A stretch of 64,000 bases of DNA from the NCBI GenBank assembly GCA_963664045.2, contig CAXXGT010000017.1, positions 62,001 through 126,000 of the forward strand, read 5' to 3'. Shown here one piece after another: positions 18,248 through 27,327 of the stretch; within the stretch, counting starts at the first letter, position 1, and each line of letters begins with the position of its first letter. Below the pieces are notes generated by a model, which was given only the letters and a program-made list of their open reading frames with translations, did no database searches and was not told where the DNA came from. A program made the position numbers and the translations under genes. Origin of the DNA: JAPPHA01 sp963664045 (GTDB lineage Bacteria; Pseudomonadota; Alphaproteobacteria; Rhodobacterales; Rhodobacteraceae).

Positions 18248-20161
18248 GTCGCGGTAGGGACACCGGTTGCCCGACGCCCCCCGCACAGATCCCCGCATGC
18301 CCGTTAAGGCACGAGGCTCCTACCTCGGGTGATTGACGGCAAACCGTCTGTCCGGCCATGGGTGCACGGTCCGCAGCGGAGGCCAGAAGACCGCCGCCAG
18401 CAGGTCGACCTTGCCCCAGGGAAGGCGGTCCTTCTGCGACCGGCGGCGCAAGACGCGCAGCCAAAGTCGCTTGAGACGGAGCCCGAACGTCTGGAGGGAT
18501 CGGGAGCTGGTCGGGACCGCGTAGTAACGCAGCCAACCGCCCACAACCCGACCAAGCCATATGGCGACCTCGTAGATGTTGTCGTGCATCCGTTGACGCA
18601 GTTCGGCCTCGATGCGCTTCAGGGTCCGGGTGACACGCTTCCTGATCGGCTTGCGCCCCAGTCCGAAACGTCCCTTCCGCGTGGTCCGGCAGTAATGCGT
18701 GAACCCGAGGAAGTCGAAGGTCTCGGGACGCCGCTCTCCCCGTGCCCGGCGGTTCGCCATGGCGAACCGGCCGAACTCGATGAGCCGCGTCTTGTCCGGG
18801 TGCAAGTCGAGTGAGAACGCGGCCAGCCTGTCCTTCAGATCGCACAGGAACCGTTCTGCATCCCGCTTGTACTGGAACCCGACCACGAAGTCGTCGGCAT
18901 AGCGCACGATAATCGTCTCGCCACGGGCGATCCGGGCGCGCCATTTCCTCTGGAACCAGAGATCAAGGACGAAGTGCAGGTAGATGTTCGCCAGAATCGG
19001 CGAGACACTTGAGCCCTGAGGGGTTCCCCGCTGGGTGTCCCGCCATTCGCCCTCTTCCATGACGCCGGCGCCAAGCCACTTGGAGATCAGCCGGATGACC
19101 CGACGATCCCCGATCCGGTGCTCCACGAACCTGATGAGCCAGCTTCGATCCAACCGATCGAAAAAGGCCCGTATGTCCGCGTCGACAATCCAGTTGACCT
19201 TGCGCCGTTCTATCCCGTACGCCAGCGCGTCGAGCGCGTCATGCGCACCGCGACCGGGTCGGAACCCATAGCTGAACCCGAGGAACTCCGGCTCGAATAT
19301 CGGCACAAGGATGGTCTCCGCCACCGCAGTCTGGACGATCTTGTCCTCCAGTGCCGCGATGCCGAGCGGTCGTGTTCCCCCGTCCGGCTTCGGTATCTCT
19401 ACCCGCCGGGACGGAAGCGCCCGGTACGCCCCGCTGTGAACACGGTCGTGCAGGTCGAGCAGGCGCTCTTCCAGTCCGTTCCCGTATTCCTCCCATGTCA
19501 CCCCGTCCACGCCTGCCGCCGCATCCTTCTTCAGCATGAAGTAGGATGCTTCGAGCGCGTCCGTCGTGATGTGGTGCAGAAGCGCAGTGAGTTTCTCCTT
19601 CGGTTTCCTCGTGGCTGCTTGCCGTATCCGCTCAGCCGCCTGTGACATGCGATCCCGGCCCTGTGTCCGGTGCATGCTTTGGCCTCGCGGATTCCCCTTG
19701 GTTCCGGCCCTTCCCTCCATCGGCTCCGCAGGAACTGACGTTCCCTTGTTCGCCGACTTCACCGGTACTATGGCCGGATCCGACTGCTTCAATCCGTTCG
19801 TCATCGATTCAGACTATCTCCTTTCTTCCGCGGCCCCGGCACGACTGCCGGGGCAGATTGAAGCCCTCCCGAGTCCCGGCTTGGGGCGTACGTGCGTCCC
19901 TGGATTCCTTTGACAGCGCGGAGCCCGGCAGTCCCTCACCATGGCGGTCCTGCAGGTGTTGCCTTCGGTCAAACAAAGAACCTCGGCACTCCGAATGATA
20001 AGATTTTCGTTGCTCAATCATCCTGGCCACACGCGCCGCTACCGACGCTTCACGTGCACCCTCGCGGATGCACGCGCACGGCTCGCGGTGGAAGTGGTGG
20101 TTAGCCTCTCCTTCCTGCCGGACTTTCACCGGCTGCCCCAGCGCCAGTTAGCTCGGCGCTC
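18248..20161 (-). mobile_element. Group II intron, copy A
   Basis: 1914 bases between GAGCGCCGAGC (5' end, complement of 20161) and CCCTACCGCGAC (3' end at 18248). Comparison with intron-less copy C defines both boundaries. The 3' region holds a domain V-like hairpin (AGGAGCCTCGTGCC ... ATCTGTGCGGGGG) and the customary CCGGTGTCCCTACCGCGA ending of bacterial introns. The interior encodes one reverse transcriptase/maturase; the roughly 360 bases between 19805 and 20161 are structured intron RNA with no other gene. It lies in tnpC on the sense strand, as required for splicing. Confidence 0.93.
18320..19804 (-). CDS. ltrA: Group II intron reverse transcriptase/maturase
   Basis: 494 residues; drives intron splicing (maturase) and retrohoming. 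N-terminal RT-0 region, DAAAGVDGVTW, IPKPDGGTRPLGI, then the catalytic YADD at residues 302-305 and TPQGSSVSPILANIYL. Maturase domain X includes GRVVGGWLRYYAVPTSSRSL. The protein ends at WPDRRFAVNHPR without an HNH endonuclease, as in endonuclease-lacking intron classes that home into single-stranded DNA at replication forks. Start at 19804 retains the conserved basic leader (ANKGTSVPAEPMEGRAGTKG). Intact in this copy; the homologue in copy B is interrupted. Confidence 0.95.
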   Translation of the reverse strand: MTNGLKQSDPAIVPVKSANKGTSVPAEPMEGRAGTKGNPRGQSMHRTQGRDRMSQAAERIRQAATRKPKEKLTALLHHITTDALEASYFMLKKDAAAGVDGVTWEEYGNGLEERLLDLHDRVHSGAYRALPSRRVEIPKPDGGTRPLGIAALEDKIVQTAVAETILVPIFEPEFLGFSYGFRPGRGAHDALDALAYGIERRKVNWIVDADIRAFFDRLDRSWLIRFVEHRIGDRRVIRLISKWLGAGVMEEGEWRDTQRGTPQGSSVSPILANIYLHFVLDLWFQRKWRARIARGETIIVRYADDFVVGFQYKRDAERFLCDLKDRLAAFSLDLHPDKTRLIEFGRFAMANRRARGERRPETFDFLGFTHYCRTTRKGRFGLGRKPIRKRVTRTLKRIEAELRQRMHDNIYEVAIWLGRVVGGWLRYYAVPTSSRSLQTFGLRLKRLWLRVLRRRSQKDRLPWGKVDLLAAVFWPPLRTVHPWPDRRFAVNHPR

Positions 20162-21102
20162 TTGTTTCATCTTGCCCGGCTTGGCGGGGTCGCGTCCGGC
20201 CCGCACCGGCGTCTCGTCCATGACGATGACGGAACTTTCCAGAACCGAGCGGCACTGGGCCTCGAACACCGGCTCCAGCAGCGAGATCGCCCGGTTGGCC
20301 CAGCCACTCAGGGACTTGCGGCTGACGGTGATCCCGCTCTCTGCCAGCATCTGGTGCTGGCGGTAGAGGGGGAGATGCCAGGCGAACTTGTCGACCAGCA
20401 TTCCGGCGATAAAGCTCACATCGGCGCAGGAGCTCTTGAACACGCCCTCGACGGCCGGGGCGCAGACCAGGGCGCCGGAGGACGTGATCTTCGCCTTCTT
20501 GTAATGGTAACGCAGCACCACGTGGCGGATCGGCACCGATGCCAGCTTGCAGCACACCCGCTCGGAGATGAGCTCGAACTCGTCCGCCGCCAGCCCGTCG
20601 ATCTCCGGCGGCATCACGTCGATGTCGATCACCGTCGCCTCGGGGCCGAAGCGCAGCCCGGTGCCGTTGACGGCATCGCCACGATCCTTCTTGCGCCCGT
20701 TGACGCCGCCCCGGGGCTTCTTTTCGGCTTTCTTTTCGGCCTCGCCTTTCCTTTCGGCTTCGGGCTCATCCTCCCCGGCGTCCGGCGATGCGGCCCCGTC
20801 GGAGGAGGCGCCATCGGAGGAGGCGTCGGCGTTGCGGCGCTTCTCCGAGCGCCGGCCGTACTGCTGGCGCTCGTAGCGGGCCAGCTGGTCGCGAAGTGCA
20901 CTGTTCTTCGCCACTTCCTCGGTGAGCCTGTCCTGCAGTGACCCGACGAGCGCCGACAGCGTCCCGGCGAGCCCGAACAACTCCCTGAACAGGGCCGCGG
21001 CACCCCGTAGAAGACCACCGCCCGAGCCCAGCCCCGCGAACTCCGAGCGGAGCCCGTCGAGCCGCCGGCGAACCACCTCCGGGTCGTGAGGGTCGATCCC
21101 GC

Positions 21103-21768
21103 TCATTCCTCCGCCTCCACAGCCATGATCGCCGCCAGGACCGCCAGGCGCTCGGACCGCGGCATCGCCGCGTAGCGCCGCCCCCAACTCGCCGCCTTGC
21201 GCTTCACCGTCTGGCGATGGGTGAAGTTGCGCCCGGCGAAGCGCGCCCAGTGGACCCGGTCCGGTTCGAAGTTGAACCACAGCTTCTCGGTGACCACGCA
21301 GGACTGGTTGTTGACCTGAAGCGCGATCGAGCGCCAGTCGGAAAGGTGTTCGTCGTAGAGCCGGCTCGGATAACCGGAGATCATCACCTGGGCCGGCAGT
21401 GAACGCAGAAGACGGATCAGCTCCACATGGTCGCCGTCGTCGTAGTCGTAACGGTAGCGGCGCTGCGAGCGCCGCACCGACTGCACGTAGGGCGGATCAG
21501 CGTAGACCAGTTCGTCGCCCTGGAAGTCGAAGCCGGACAGGAACGCGTGGGCGCAGCCGTGGTGAAGCTCGACCGGATAATCACAGCTGAAACGCGCGAT
21601 CGCACGCCAGTTGCGGTCGATGCCGATGTTGCGCAGGGCCGGAGGCTTGCGCTTCATGATCGCACCGCCCCCCAGAAATGATTCGATATACACAGAATGA
21701 GGAGGCATGGCCGCAATGAGCGGCTGGCACAGCCCCGATGTCGCCTTCGATCCGAACCATGCGCCCAT
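21103..21768 (-). CDS. IS66-borne DNA adenine methyltransferase, copy A
   Basis: 221-residue D12/Dam-class N6-adenine methyltransferase. FGSKATSGLCQPLI and a YIESFLGGGAIMKRKPP block correspond to the AdoMet-binding motifs X/I, VYADPPYVQS contains the catalytic DPPY (about residues 91-94), and the tail AFAGRNF/RFAGRNFTHRQTVKRK is conserved between copies. Translated toward tnpC; its stop overlaps tnpC's start (ATGA at 21103-21106), so the two are coupled. Present at the same spot in all three IS66 copies, with copies B/C more like each other than A. Recognition sequence unknown. Methylation might regulate the element's own transposition, as Dam does for IS10, but that is inference. Confidence 0.88.
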   Translation of the reverse strand: MGAWFGSKATSGLCQPLIAAMPPHSVYIESFLGGGAIMKRKPPALRNIGIDRNWRAIARFSCDYPVELHHGCAHAFLSGFDFQGDELVYADPPYVQSVRRSQRRYRYDYDDGDHVELIRLLRSLPAQVMISGYPSRLYDEHLSDWRSIALQVNNQSCVVTEKLWFNFEPDRVHWARFAGRNFTHRQTVKRKAASWGRRYAAMPRSERLAVLAAIMAVEAEE

Positions 21769-22824
21769 GGCCGATCCCCCGATGATTCGTTTTACCGCAC
21801 CGGAAATAGGCCCGGCGCCCTATCATGTCAAACGGAAAATCGGCACGGCAGCGGAAAATCGGGGAATGCCAGGGCCGCAGCATCGGGCACAGCAGCCAAA
21901 CGATACCCGAAACCGGGCAAAATCAACGGACGTCGCAGTTTACCCGCTTACGAATAAGCGAGTGTCCGCACATGCTGGATGCCCAGCCTGAACAGGCCGG
22001 CCTCGACCTCGCCGGCAATCATCGGCGAACCGTTGTCCGACATCAGCGACCGCGGAAGCCCGCGCTTCATGAACGCCTGGCAGAGCCCGTGGGTGAAGGT
22101 CTCGCTCGTCTCCTCCAGGTACCACTGCAGGTGGCAGCCGAGCCGGGAATGGTCGTCGAGGACCCCGAACAGGATCGGCGTCCGCCATTCGCCGCCCGGC
22201 GTCAGCACACGGACAGGCGAGTGATGGAAATCGCAGTGCCAGAGCGCATGCGAGCGTGAGACCTCGTAGCTCAGCACCTCGCGCGCCTCGGCCGGCGCCC
22301 GTTTCCTGTCAGTGCCGCGGCGCCGCCGCCGGCGGACCATCCCACGCCGCCGCATCGCCCGTCTCAGCGTCGAATAGGACGGCATCGGCCCGAGCCGCGG
22401 CTCGGCATCCACGCGCGCCTCGAGGTTGTCGTGGTGCAGTTGCACGCTCCACGACGGATGGTTCCTGTACTGCGTGCGCAGGGCCTCGAGCAGCGCCTGC
22501 GACAGCGCCCGCTCGCGGCCGGCGTCGGAGCGCCGCCGGCGCCGGAGCGCGCCCACCGGATCCCGGTCCTGCGACCGGGCCTGGTAGTACCAGCGTTCGA
22601 TGGTGGAGACCGAGAAGCGGGCCTCGCCGCCGCCGGGATGCTGCCAGACCTTGCGCGCCAGCCGCTCCAGTTCGTCCCGCAGCCGGCCCTTCGGCGGCGG
22701 CGCCGCCAGGAGCGGCCCGATCACCGCAAAGCGCAAGCGCGCCCAGCCGTCGCGGTCGTCGGGTCCGTGTCCCTTGCCCATGACGATGTCCTCCCTGTGC
22801 TGATTCGTGAGAGGCCCGTGCTAG

Positions 22825-23438
22825 TCAGCCCCGGATTATCGTGAAAGCTCCATCCTCTGCGGATGCGACCCGGCCATCGCCGAACGCGCAAAATCCGGAC
22901 CCGCCGGTCCACGGGCGCAGCCAGGCAAGGCTCCGCAACAGCCGCGAACGAAACGACCGGCCCCGAATGCCGCGGACCAGGAAGACCAGCGCCTCCTCCT
23001 CGGGCGGCGGCGCCAGTTCGCCCCGCTTCAGGCGCCACGCCCGCGTCTTCGGAAACATCTCGCGCCACCAGCGGCGCCAGCGGCGCAACGTCGTCACTGG
23101 AACGCCGCACATGCGGCTCGCCGCTTCAAGGGGCGTGCTGCCCTCCAGAACCACGACGCACGCCGCAAGGAACACCGGCGCAACCCGGAAGCGGCGACCG
23201 AAAAAGCGCACCGACGCCGGCAGTCGCGGCAACAGAAACTGAAACGCAGGACCCCCGCGCGCAGGGACACAGCAAGACCGTGCGGCTTGCGCGGATAGGG
23301 CGCGCTGTCCAGGCAGCTCCCGCAATGCGGGCAGCCGTCCCGGCGGCAGCGATCGGCTTCCGCAGCGTCAATCCGCGTCAGAAAGGTCCAGATGCGGGCA
23401 CAGGAAAGGATGGAACCGGGGAAGAAATCGTGTAACAT
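22825..23438 (-). pseudogene. X1: zinc-finger/HTH accessory protein, frameshifted
   Basis: Begins MLHDFFPGS at ATG 23438. The first 70 codons contain a four-cysteine zinc motif (DRCRRDGCPHCGSCLD and FSFCCRDCRRR). Near 23225 the frame shifts to VRFFGRRFRVAPVFLAACVV, followed by a helix-turn-helix (EAASRMCGVPVTTLRRWRRWWRE) and a basic tail, ending at 22825. The two halves together resemble a family found just upstream of rve transposases in alphaproteobacterial elements, likely a DNA-binding partner. A one-base deletion or a sequencing error separates the halves. The zinc-protein genes of H and B' occupy the same position. Confidence 0.7.
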
Positions 23439-24282
23439 CGACCTTGTCTCTGATGATTTGAGCGTCACCTGAGACATTGCCCCTCGATCGACTTCTTGCA
23501 AGGAAATTGAGGGGCGCCTGACCCCAAACATCAAATAATCCGGGCAAAATCGCCCGAATCCACATCAGTTTTTCTGATCACTCTCATGCGCCTGGGCAGG
23601 CCGTTGCTGGCCAGTGCCACGGCCTCGACCGCCTGCTCTTCAAAGATCTCGACATCGCTGCCGGCCAGGCGCAGCCGATGGGCGATGTAGGGGCCGACCT
23701 CATCCCGGCCCAGGCCCTCCAGCGTGCAGCGCAACACGATGCGCTGCGACAGCGACGCATGTGCCGCCATTTCCAGCCGACGCCGCAGTTCGGTGAGCCC
23801 GACCAGGAGCAGGCAGAGCCGGTTCTCGGAATCCATCCGGTAGTTGGTGAGCAGCCTCAACTCCTCGAGGATTTCGTTGTGCAGGTGATGGGCCTCGTCG
23901 AAGATCAGCACGGAGTACTGCCGTGATTCGGTGACCAGGCGCGACACGGCGCTCCGGATGGCCTGGTAGGCCGCGGACCGGCTGGTGAAGCGCTCCAGGC
24001 CGAAGGCGCCGGCAACCATGTTGTAGCTGTCGAGCACGCTGCCGGTGGACAGGGCGACATAGCAGACCCGGTACCGGTTCGGATGCAGCTGGGCCACCGC
24101 CTGTCGGCACAGGGTGGTCTTGCCGCTGCCGGCTTCCCCGGTCAGCAGCCCGATGCCGCGCAGGTCCAGGAGGTGGCGGATCCGCGATCGTGCCTCGCGT
24201 GTGGCATCACTGTCGAAGAGCTCGTCGGAGCGGAGCGTGTTGTCGAAGGGATAGTGCTTGAAGGCGAAGTGCGGCTTGTACA

Positions 24283-25575
24283 TCAGGGCGTCTCCGGATC
24301 ATCGTCGAGGGGGCCGAAGCGCAGGCCCGGGGAGCCCCGCCTGACCCTGGTGTTGGCGTAGAGGTCGAGCAGGGTGGCGGTCCCGGCGGGCTTGCCGTCA
24401 TGGACCACCAGCAACGGCCGCGACGGCGGTGCGGCGGGATCGTAGCGCAGTGTGACGGTCTGACCCTGCAGGACCGGGTCGACTTCGTAGATCCGGTTAT
24501 GGAGCGAGACGGTGCGGGCCTTGGTGACCTTGCGGCTGACCTCGAAGAGGAACATCTGTTCGAGGTCGATGCCGGGATCGGGATAACGGATCCGCTCTGC
24601 GGTGCGTGCCCATCGGTCGAGCGGTATCTCGCCGTCGAGACCGCGGTGCGGGGTCATGTGATACTCGCATTCCACCCAGGTTCGGAACCGTTGGTTGAGG
24701 GTCTCCAGGTCGGGGATGTCCTGCGGGTCGAGCGGGGCCAGGGCCTGTTGGCGTACCGTGCGGAAAAATCTCTCTATTTTTCCCTTTCCGGCGGCGTGGT
24801 ACGGGCGCGCGTGGAGCAATGCGATGCCGAGGCGGGCGCAGATCATGGCCAGTTGCCGGGAGCGGAAGTTGCTGCCGTTGTCGACGTAAAGTCTTGCGGC
24901 CAGGCCCCGCCGGGTGATCGCTTCGCGCAGCACCAGGAGAAAGTTCGACGTGTTGTCGGCGAATGAGAACCTGGCATAGGGGATGACCCGTGTGGCGTCA
25001 TCGAGGATGGCCAGCAGGTAGGTCTTGCGCTTGCGTCCGCGGTCGTCGGCGACCCTGGGGCCATGCATGGCATCCGCCTGCCAGAGTTCGCCGGCAAAAC
25101 GGAAGGCGAACCGCCGCATGTCCTTCTGGACGGATTGCGATTGTCGCACCATCAGCCCCTCGCGGGCGAACAGGCGATGGATGGTCGACGGCGGCAGCGG
25201 CGTGTCGTCTCCGACCTCGCCGGACTCCTGGGCCTGCTTGATCACCTTGCGGACGCTCAGTTCCGGCGCGTCACGCTTGATCGACAGCAGCGTCTCGATC
25301 ACGTCCGGAGACATCCGCCGCGGCTGGGCGCGGTCGGACCGGGCCTTGGGCATCAGCCCGTCAAAGCCGTCGCGCTCGTAGATGCGGATCCAGTCCCTGA
25401 GCGTCTGGACGGAAACCCGGGTCCGGGTGCTGCCCGGGATCGCATGGGCGCGTTCCGCCCTGGCGCGGACCGCGGCTGCCCGTTCGGTGCCCGGCGGGAG
25501 TGTCATGATATCTGCGATCAGCCCATATCGGAACAATGCGACATCGTGGCGATAGCGGTCTGCGGGTGTCTTCAT
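24283..25575 (-). CDS. H: DDE (rve) transposase, TniA/MuA-like
   Basis: 430 residues, intact. N-terminal HTH domains (RTRVSVQTLRDWIRIYERDG), then PELSVRKVIKQAQESGEV and the integrase core with Asp in LWQADAMHGP, Asp in LYVDNGSNFRS and Glu in KGKIERFFRTVRQQ. A C-terminal Mu-type beta-barrel segment (VSLHNRIYEVDPVLQGQTV) matches Mu_transpos_C proteins. Close homologue of the B' transposase. Its stop overlaps the ATPase start as TGATG. Because the downstream ATPase and primase genes are interrupted by X1 and X2, H would now need helper proteins from B'. Confidence 0.93.
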   Translation of the reverse strand: MKTPADRYRHDVALFRYGLIADIMTLPPGTERAAAVRARAERAHAIPGSTRTRVSVQTLRDWIRIYERDGFDGLMPKARSDRAQPRRMSPDVIETLLSIKRDAPELSVRKVIKQAQESGEVGDDTPLPPSTIHRLFAREGLMVRQSQSVQKDMRRFAFRFAGELWQADAMHGPRVADDRGRKRKTYLLAILDDATRVIPYARFSFADNTSNFLLVLREAITRRGLAARLYVDNGSNFRSRQLAMICARLGIALLHARPYHAAGKGKIERFFRTVRQQALAPLDPQDIPDLETLNQRFRTWVECEYHMTPHRGLDGEIPLDRWARTAERIRYPDPGIDLEQMFLFEVSRKVTKARTVSLHNRIYEVDPVLQGQTVTLRYDPAAPPSRPLLVVHDGKPAGTATLLDLYANTRVRRGSPGLRFGPLDDDPETP

Positions 25576-25611
25576 GGTGGTGATCCTCCGTGTCTGGGTG
25601 TTGGTTCCGTT

Positions 25612-26346
25612 TCACAGGCGGTTAGGCGCATGACGGAGGCCGCGACACGGGCCATCGTGTGTTGGTGGGCCGGTTTGCGATCCGGCACCGGCGGAGCTGC
25701 GCCGGAATCCGACCGGGGTGGGCAGCGCCTGGAGGTGATCGGTGCAGAGCAGCCGCAGCGTGATCAGCACGCTCCCGGTTCCGGCATGCTCCCGGAATGC
25801 GTCGATCCGGATCGGGGTCCCGGCGAACAGGTCGGGGAACAGCCCGATGACGATCCCGAGAAAGGTCTCGACCCATAGGGCGCGGCGCCGGATCCAGCGC
25901 CGGGCAGCCCGGGGGTCGCCGTGACGGCCGGGACGCACCCGCTCCGCCGCCGCCGCAAGGCCGCCTTCGGATTCCACCGCCGCCACGCTGTCCTCGACCG
26001 CGTGCAGCGTGCCCGCCATTCCTGCCGCCATGAACTGCGGCAGCAGGCTGAACGTCATCGGCGTATCCGGACAGTAGTACCGGGCAACCCGGAGCCCGGT
26101 CGGGGTCTTGCGCCCGTAGGTGCCGTGACGGGCGAACCGGCAACCCCCGTCGGGGTGGTTCGGACAGCGCTCAAGCTTTGCGTCACGCCACGCTTGCGTG
26201 CTAACGTCATCCTCGGCGGAAAGGTCTGTCTCGTGGATGAGTTGCACTCGACCGCCCACGGCCCGGCGGAGGTCAGTCCGCGCGGGCCACTTCTTCTTTT
26301 GCCGATCAGAACCCGAGTGAGTAGACGGCAGCTGCCGGGACGGCAA
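25612..26346 (-). CDS. H: cysteine-rich DNA-binding-like accessory protein
   Basis: First gene of H, 36 bases upstream of the transposase. Conserved with B' (38640-39242) and T (26665-27117): SAEDDVSTQAWRDAKLERCP, then a Cys/His cluster CPNHPDGGCRFARHGTYGRK, then VARYYCPDTPMTFSLLPQF, and a helical C-terminal part. The C-x-H...C...H...C spacing suggests a zinc knuckle. The start is doubtful: the frame is open to 26346, but conservation begins at about VQLIHETDLS, where H has GTG, T has GTA and B' has ATA. Function unknown; position suggests an end-binding or regulatory protein of the transposon. Confidence 0.7.
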   Translation of the reverse strand: MPSRQLPSTHSGSDRQKKKWPARTDLRRAVGGRVQLIHETDLSAEDDVSTQAWRDAKLERCPNHPDGGCRFARHGTYGRKTPTGLRVARYYCPDTPMTFSLLPQFMAAGMAGTLHAVEDSVAAVESEGGLAAAAERVRPGRHGDPRAARRWIRRRALWVETFLGIVIGLFPDLFAGTPIRIDAFREHAGTGSVLITLRLLCTDHLQALPTPVGFRRSSAGAGSQTGPPTHDGPCRGLRHAPNRL

Positions 26347-26551
26347 TCAGAAGATCCCGGAACCCGCTTCCGGCGGAGCGCGGGCAGACAGCGATCAATC
26401 TGACCGGAATCAACCGCTGGAAAAAAGTTCTGCTTGGGAAAGAAACGGGGGCGAGAGGTTCCCGGGTTATTCCGATTTCCAGGAAATCCGATGTCAACCT
26501 AAACCGGGAAAACTACCGCGCTGACCGGTGACATAGTTAGAGAAACAACAT

Positions 26552-26705
26552 GTGTCAAATCGAGTTCAAAACTGACCCAGGATTCGCGTTCAAAATTGAC
26601 CCACCTGCCGGCCTTTCTTTTCCCGGGAGAATCTTTTCTGCCGGGCAATCTGCTCCGGCGGCCGTCAAAGTAGGGAGGGCGTAGCCCGACTGGAGTTGAC
26701 GGCCG
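26552..26705. mobile_element. IS21-family terminus remnant
   Basis: Begins TGTCAAATCGAGTTC followed by TCAAAACTGACCCA and TCAAAATTGACCCA, the spaced repeats typical of one IS21-group end, and contains the perfect 12-bp inverted repeat GGCGGCCGTCAA/TTGACGGCCGCC around AGGGAGGGCGTAGCCCGACT. No istA or istB coding sequence remains. It abuts the proposed right end of H on one side and cuts the zinc-protein gene of transposon T on the other. Confidence 0.6.
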
Positions 26706-27117
26706 CCAGGAAGGCCGAGACCGCCGCGAACGCGCCACACAGACCGCGGATCGCGTTCGACAACTCGTCACGGTGGGGAAACAGGCGACGGGCCGCCGCG
26801 AAATCCGGAAGACGGCTGAACGTGGCCTGGCATTCACGGCAGTCGAACCGGGCAACGCGCAGCGGAACCGGCGTCTTCCGCCCGTAGGTCCCGTGACGCA
26901 TCGTCCCGCAGTCGCGTCGGCAGAGATCCTTCAGGCAGGGAGGAAAGGTTGTATTCCTCCACTCCTCGCGGCTAACGTACTCCTCGGCGGTCAGTTCTGT
27001 TTCAAAGCGTAGCTGTACTGGTCGCCCATGGCCCGGCGAAAGGCCATTCGCGCGGGCCACCCTTTTCTGTCTCAGGTCATTTGTGGCGTCCCGCCAGCCG
27101 GAAAGAGCGACAGGCAA
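26665..27117 (-). pseudogene. T: accessory zinc protein, 3'-truncated
   Basis: Third member of the transposon-linked cysteine-rich family: LTAEEYVSREEWRNTTFPPC, CRRDCGTMRHGTYGRKTP, VARFDCRECQATFSRLPDF. After about 100 conserved residues homology is lost near 26700, at the IS21 remnant, so the helical C-terminal half and all downstream transposon genes are gone. What survives is the 5' end of the first gene plus the right end of the element. Confidence 0.75.
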
Positions 27118-27316
27118 GCGAAAGCAGCCGGCCGCGGCCGGCCTGCGCCAGAAAAGCCGTTTGATATTGTTCCTGACCGGACAGGGTGGCTACTTGAAAA
27201 ACCCTTCCTGGGGAAGAAGCCTTGTCCCGGATTGTCCCTGGATCACTGAAAAAACTGCCGGCAGGGAACGTGGGACAAAACCGCCGTTTCAAGCCAGAAT
27301 ATTCCGGGACCCAACA
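26692..27316 (-). mobile_element. Transposon T, right-end relic (H/B' family)
   Basis: Right terminus, read inward from 27316, is TGTTGGGTCCCGGAATATTC; the verified right end of B' is TGTTGGGTTGCAGGATGATT. Both contain the 17-mer ACTGAAAAAACTGCCGG (27245-27261 here, 39550-39566 in B') and the truncated zinc-protein gene in the same orientation. The 200 bases between gene start and end are otherwise non-coding, as in B'. The left end and the transposase, ATPase and primase genes are lost. Confidence 0.75.
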
Positions 27317-27327
27317 ACTGTGATCCC

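Larger units (their letters stand above)
17441..21106 (-). pseudogene. tnpC: IS66 TnpC transposase, copy A, split by group II intron
   Basis: Exons 21106-20162 and 18247-17441 give a 583-residue frame when the intron (18248-20161) is removed. Leucine-zipper-like start region, a lysine/glutamate-rich linker, a zinc-binding helix region, then the DDE core: Asp in VIVMDETPV, Asp in LVSDGYGAY, Glu in NGVERALRRI. The ATG overlaps the methyltransferase stop as ATGA. If the intron splices, the transcript would encode an intact transposase, so 'pseudogene' is used here only for interruption. The intron joins GKMKQ to CYYWPV, exactly the sequence of intron-less copy C. Confidence 0.93.
16727..21951. 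mobile_element. IS66-family element, copy A (with group II intron)
   Basis: Bounded by inverted repeats beginning GTAAGCGGGTAAACGGCGAC (left) and GTAAGCGGGTAAACTGCGAC (right, inward). Flanked by the direct 8-bp repeat GAATAAGC (16719-16726 and 21952-21959), the duplication length characteristic of IS66. Contents: tnpA and tnpB on +, then tnpC and an adenine methyltransferase gene on -, so tnpC is convergent with tnpAB, unlike the canonical co-directional IS66 order. tnpC is interrupted by a 1.9-kb group II intron. Confidence 0.95.
16061..22781 (-). pseudogene. X1: DDE (rve) transposase, split by IS66 copy A
   Basis: N-terminal segment 22781-21952 and C-terminal segment 16718-16061. Joining across IS66 copy A with one copy of GAATAAGC restores a 495-residue frame reading RTLAYSPYSPHQNGKMEVLW. 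Integrase-core acidic residues: Asp in LWHCDFHHSP, Asp in MSDNGSP, Glu in GKMEVLWS. An N-terminal HTH region (VSTIERWYYQARSQDRDPVG) precedes the catalytic core. Related to TniA/TnsB/IS481-type transposases. Interrupted, so X1 cannot move by itself in this copy; first gene of the coupled transposase-ATPase operon. Confidence 0.92.
13056..23586 (-). mobile_element. Transposon X1 (Tn7-like, five genes, carries IS66 copy A)
   Basis: Ends TGAGAGTGCTCACGATTATT (13056) and, inward from 23586, TGAGAGTGATCAGAAAAACT. The flanking direct repeat TGCGC (13051-13055 and 23587-23591) is a 5-bp target duplication, as for Tn7, Mu and Tn5053-type elements. Minus-strand genes: zinc-finger/HTH protein (frameshifted), DDE transposase (split by IS66), AAA ATPase, RepA-like AAA ATPase, DUF3991-Toprim protein. 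Without the 5.2-kb IS66 the element is about 5.3 kb. The transposase is only distantly similar to H's and the ends differ (TGAGAG versus TGTTG), so X is a sister family. Confidence 0.92.
12947..24283 (-). pseudogene. H: TniB/ExeA-like AAA ATPase, split by X1
   Basis: Segments 24283-23587 and 13050-12947. Removing X1 and one copy of TGCGC restores a single 266-residue frame that reads GLPRRIDRIAHYALHAAALD at the junction, matching GLPRRINQIAHNALAAAAAD in B'. Walker A GEAGSGKT, Walker B VLIFDEAHHL and sensor LLLVGLTELRRRL. Members of this group (TniB, TnsC, MuB, ExeA-like) select target DNA and activate the transposase. Start ATG overlaps the transposase stop (TGATG). The exact restoration of frame shows X1 inserted into a previously intact gene. 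Confidence 0.92.
11121..26550 (-). mobile_element. Transposon H (Tn7/Tn5053-like with Toprim primase)
   Basis: Outer transposon of the first nest. Proposed ends: left TGTTGTATTTTGAACTGCC at 11121 and, read inward from the right, TGTTGTTTCTCTAAC ending at 26550; both begin TGTTG like the verified ends of B' (35345-39673). Genes on the minus strand in order: zinc-finger protein, DDE transposase, AAA ATPase, Toprim primase-like protein. The last two are each interrupted, by X1 and X2. End-to-gene distances (257 and about 200-300 bases) match B'. Flanking pentamers (GCCGT, TGTGT) do not match, so either the ends are slightly misplaced or one flank was rearranged; an IS21 terminus abuts the right side. 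Confidence 0.7.

Noticed and set aside
16838..18307. 489-codon + frames in IS66 copies A-C (up to 723 codons in C)
   Set aside because: Shadow of tnpA/tnpB and antisense of tnpC; repeated in all copies only because the DNA is repeated.
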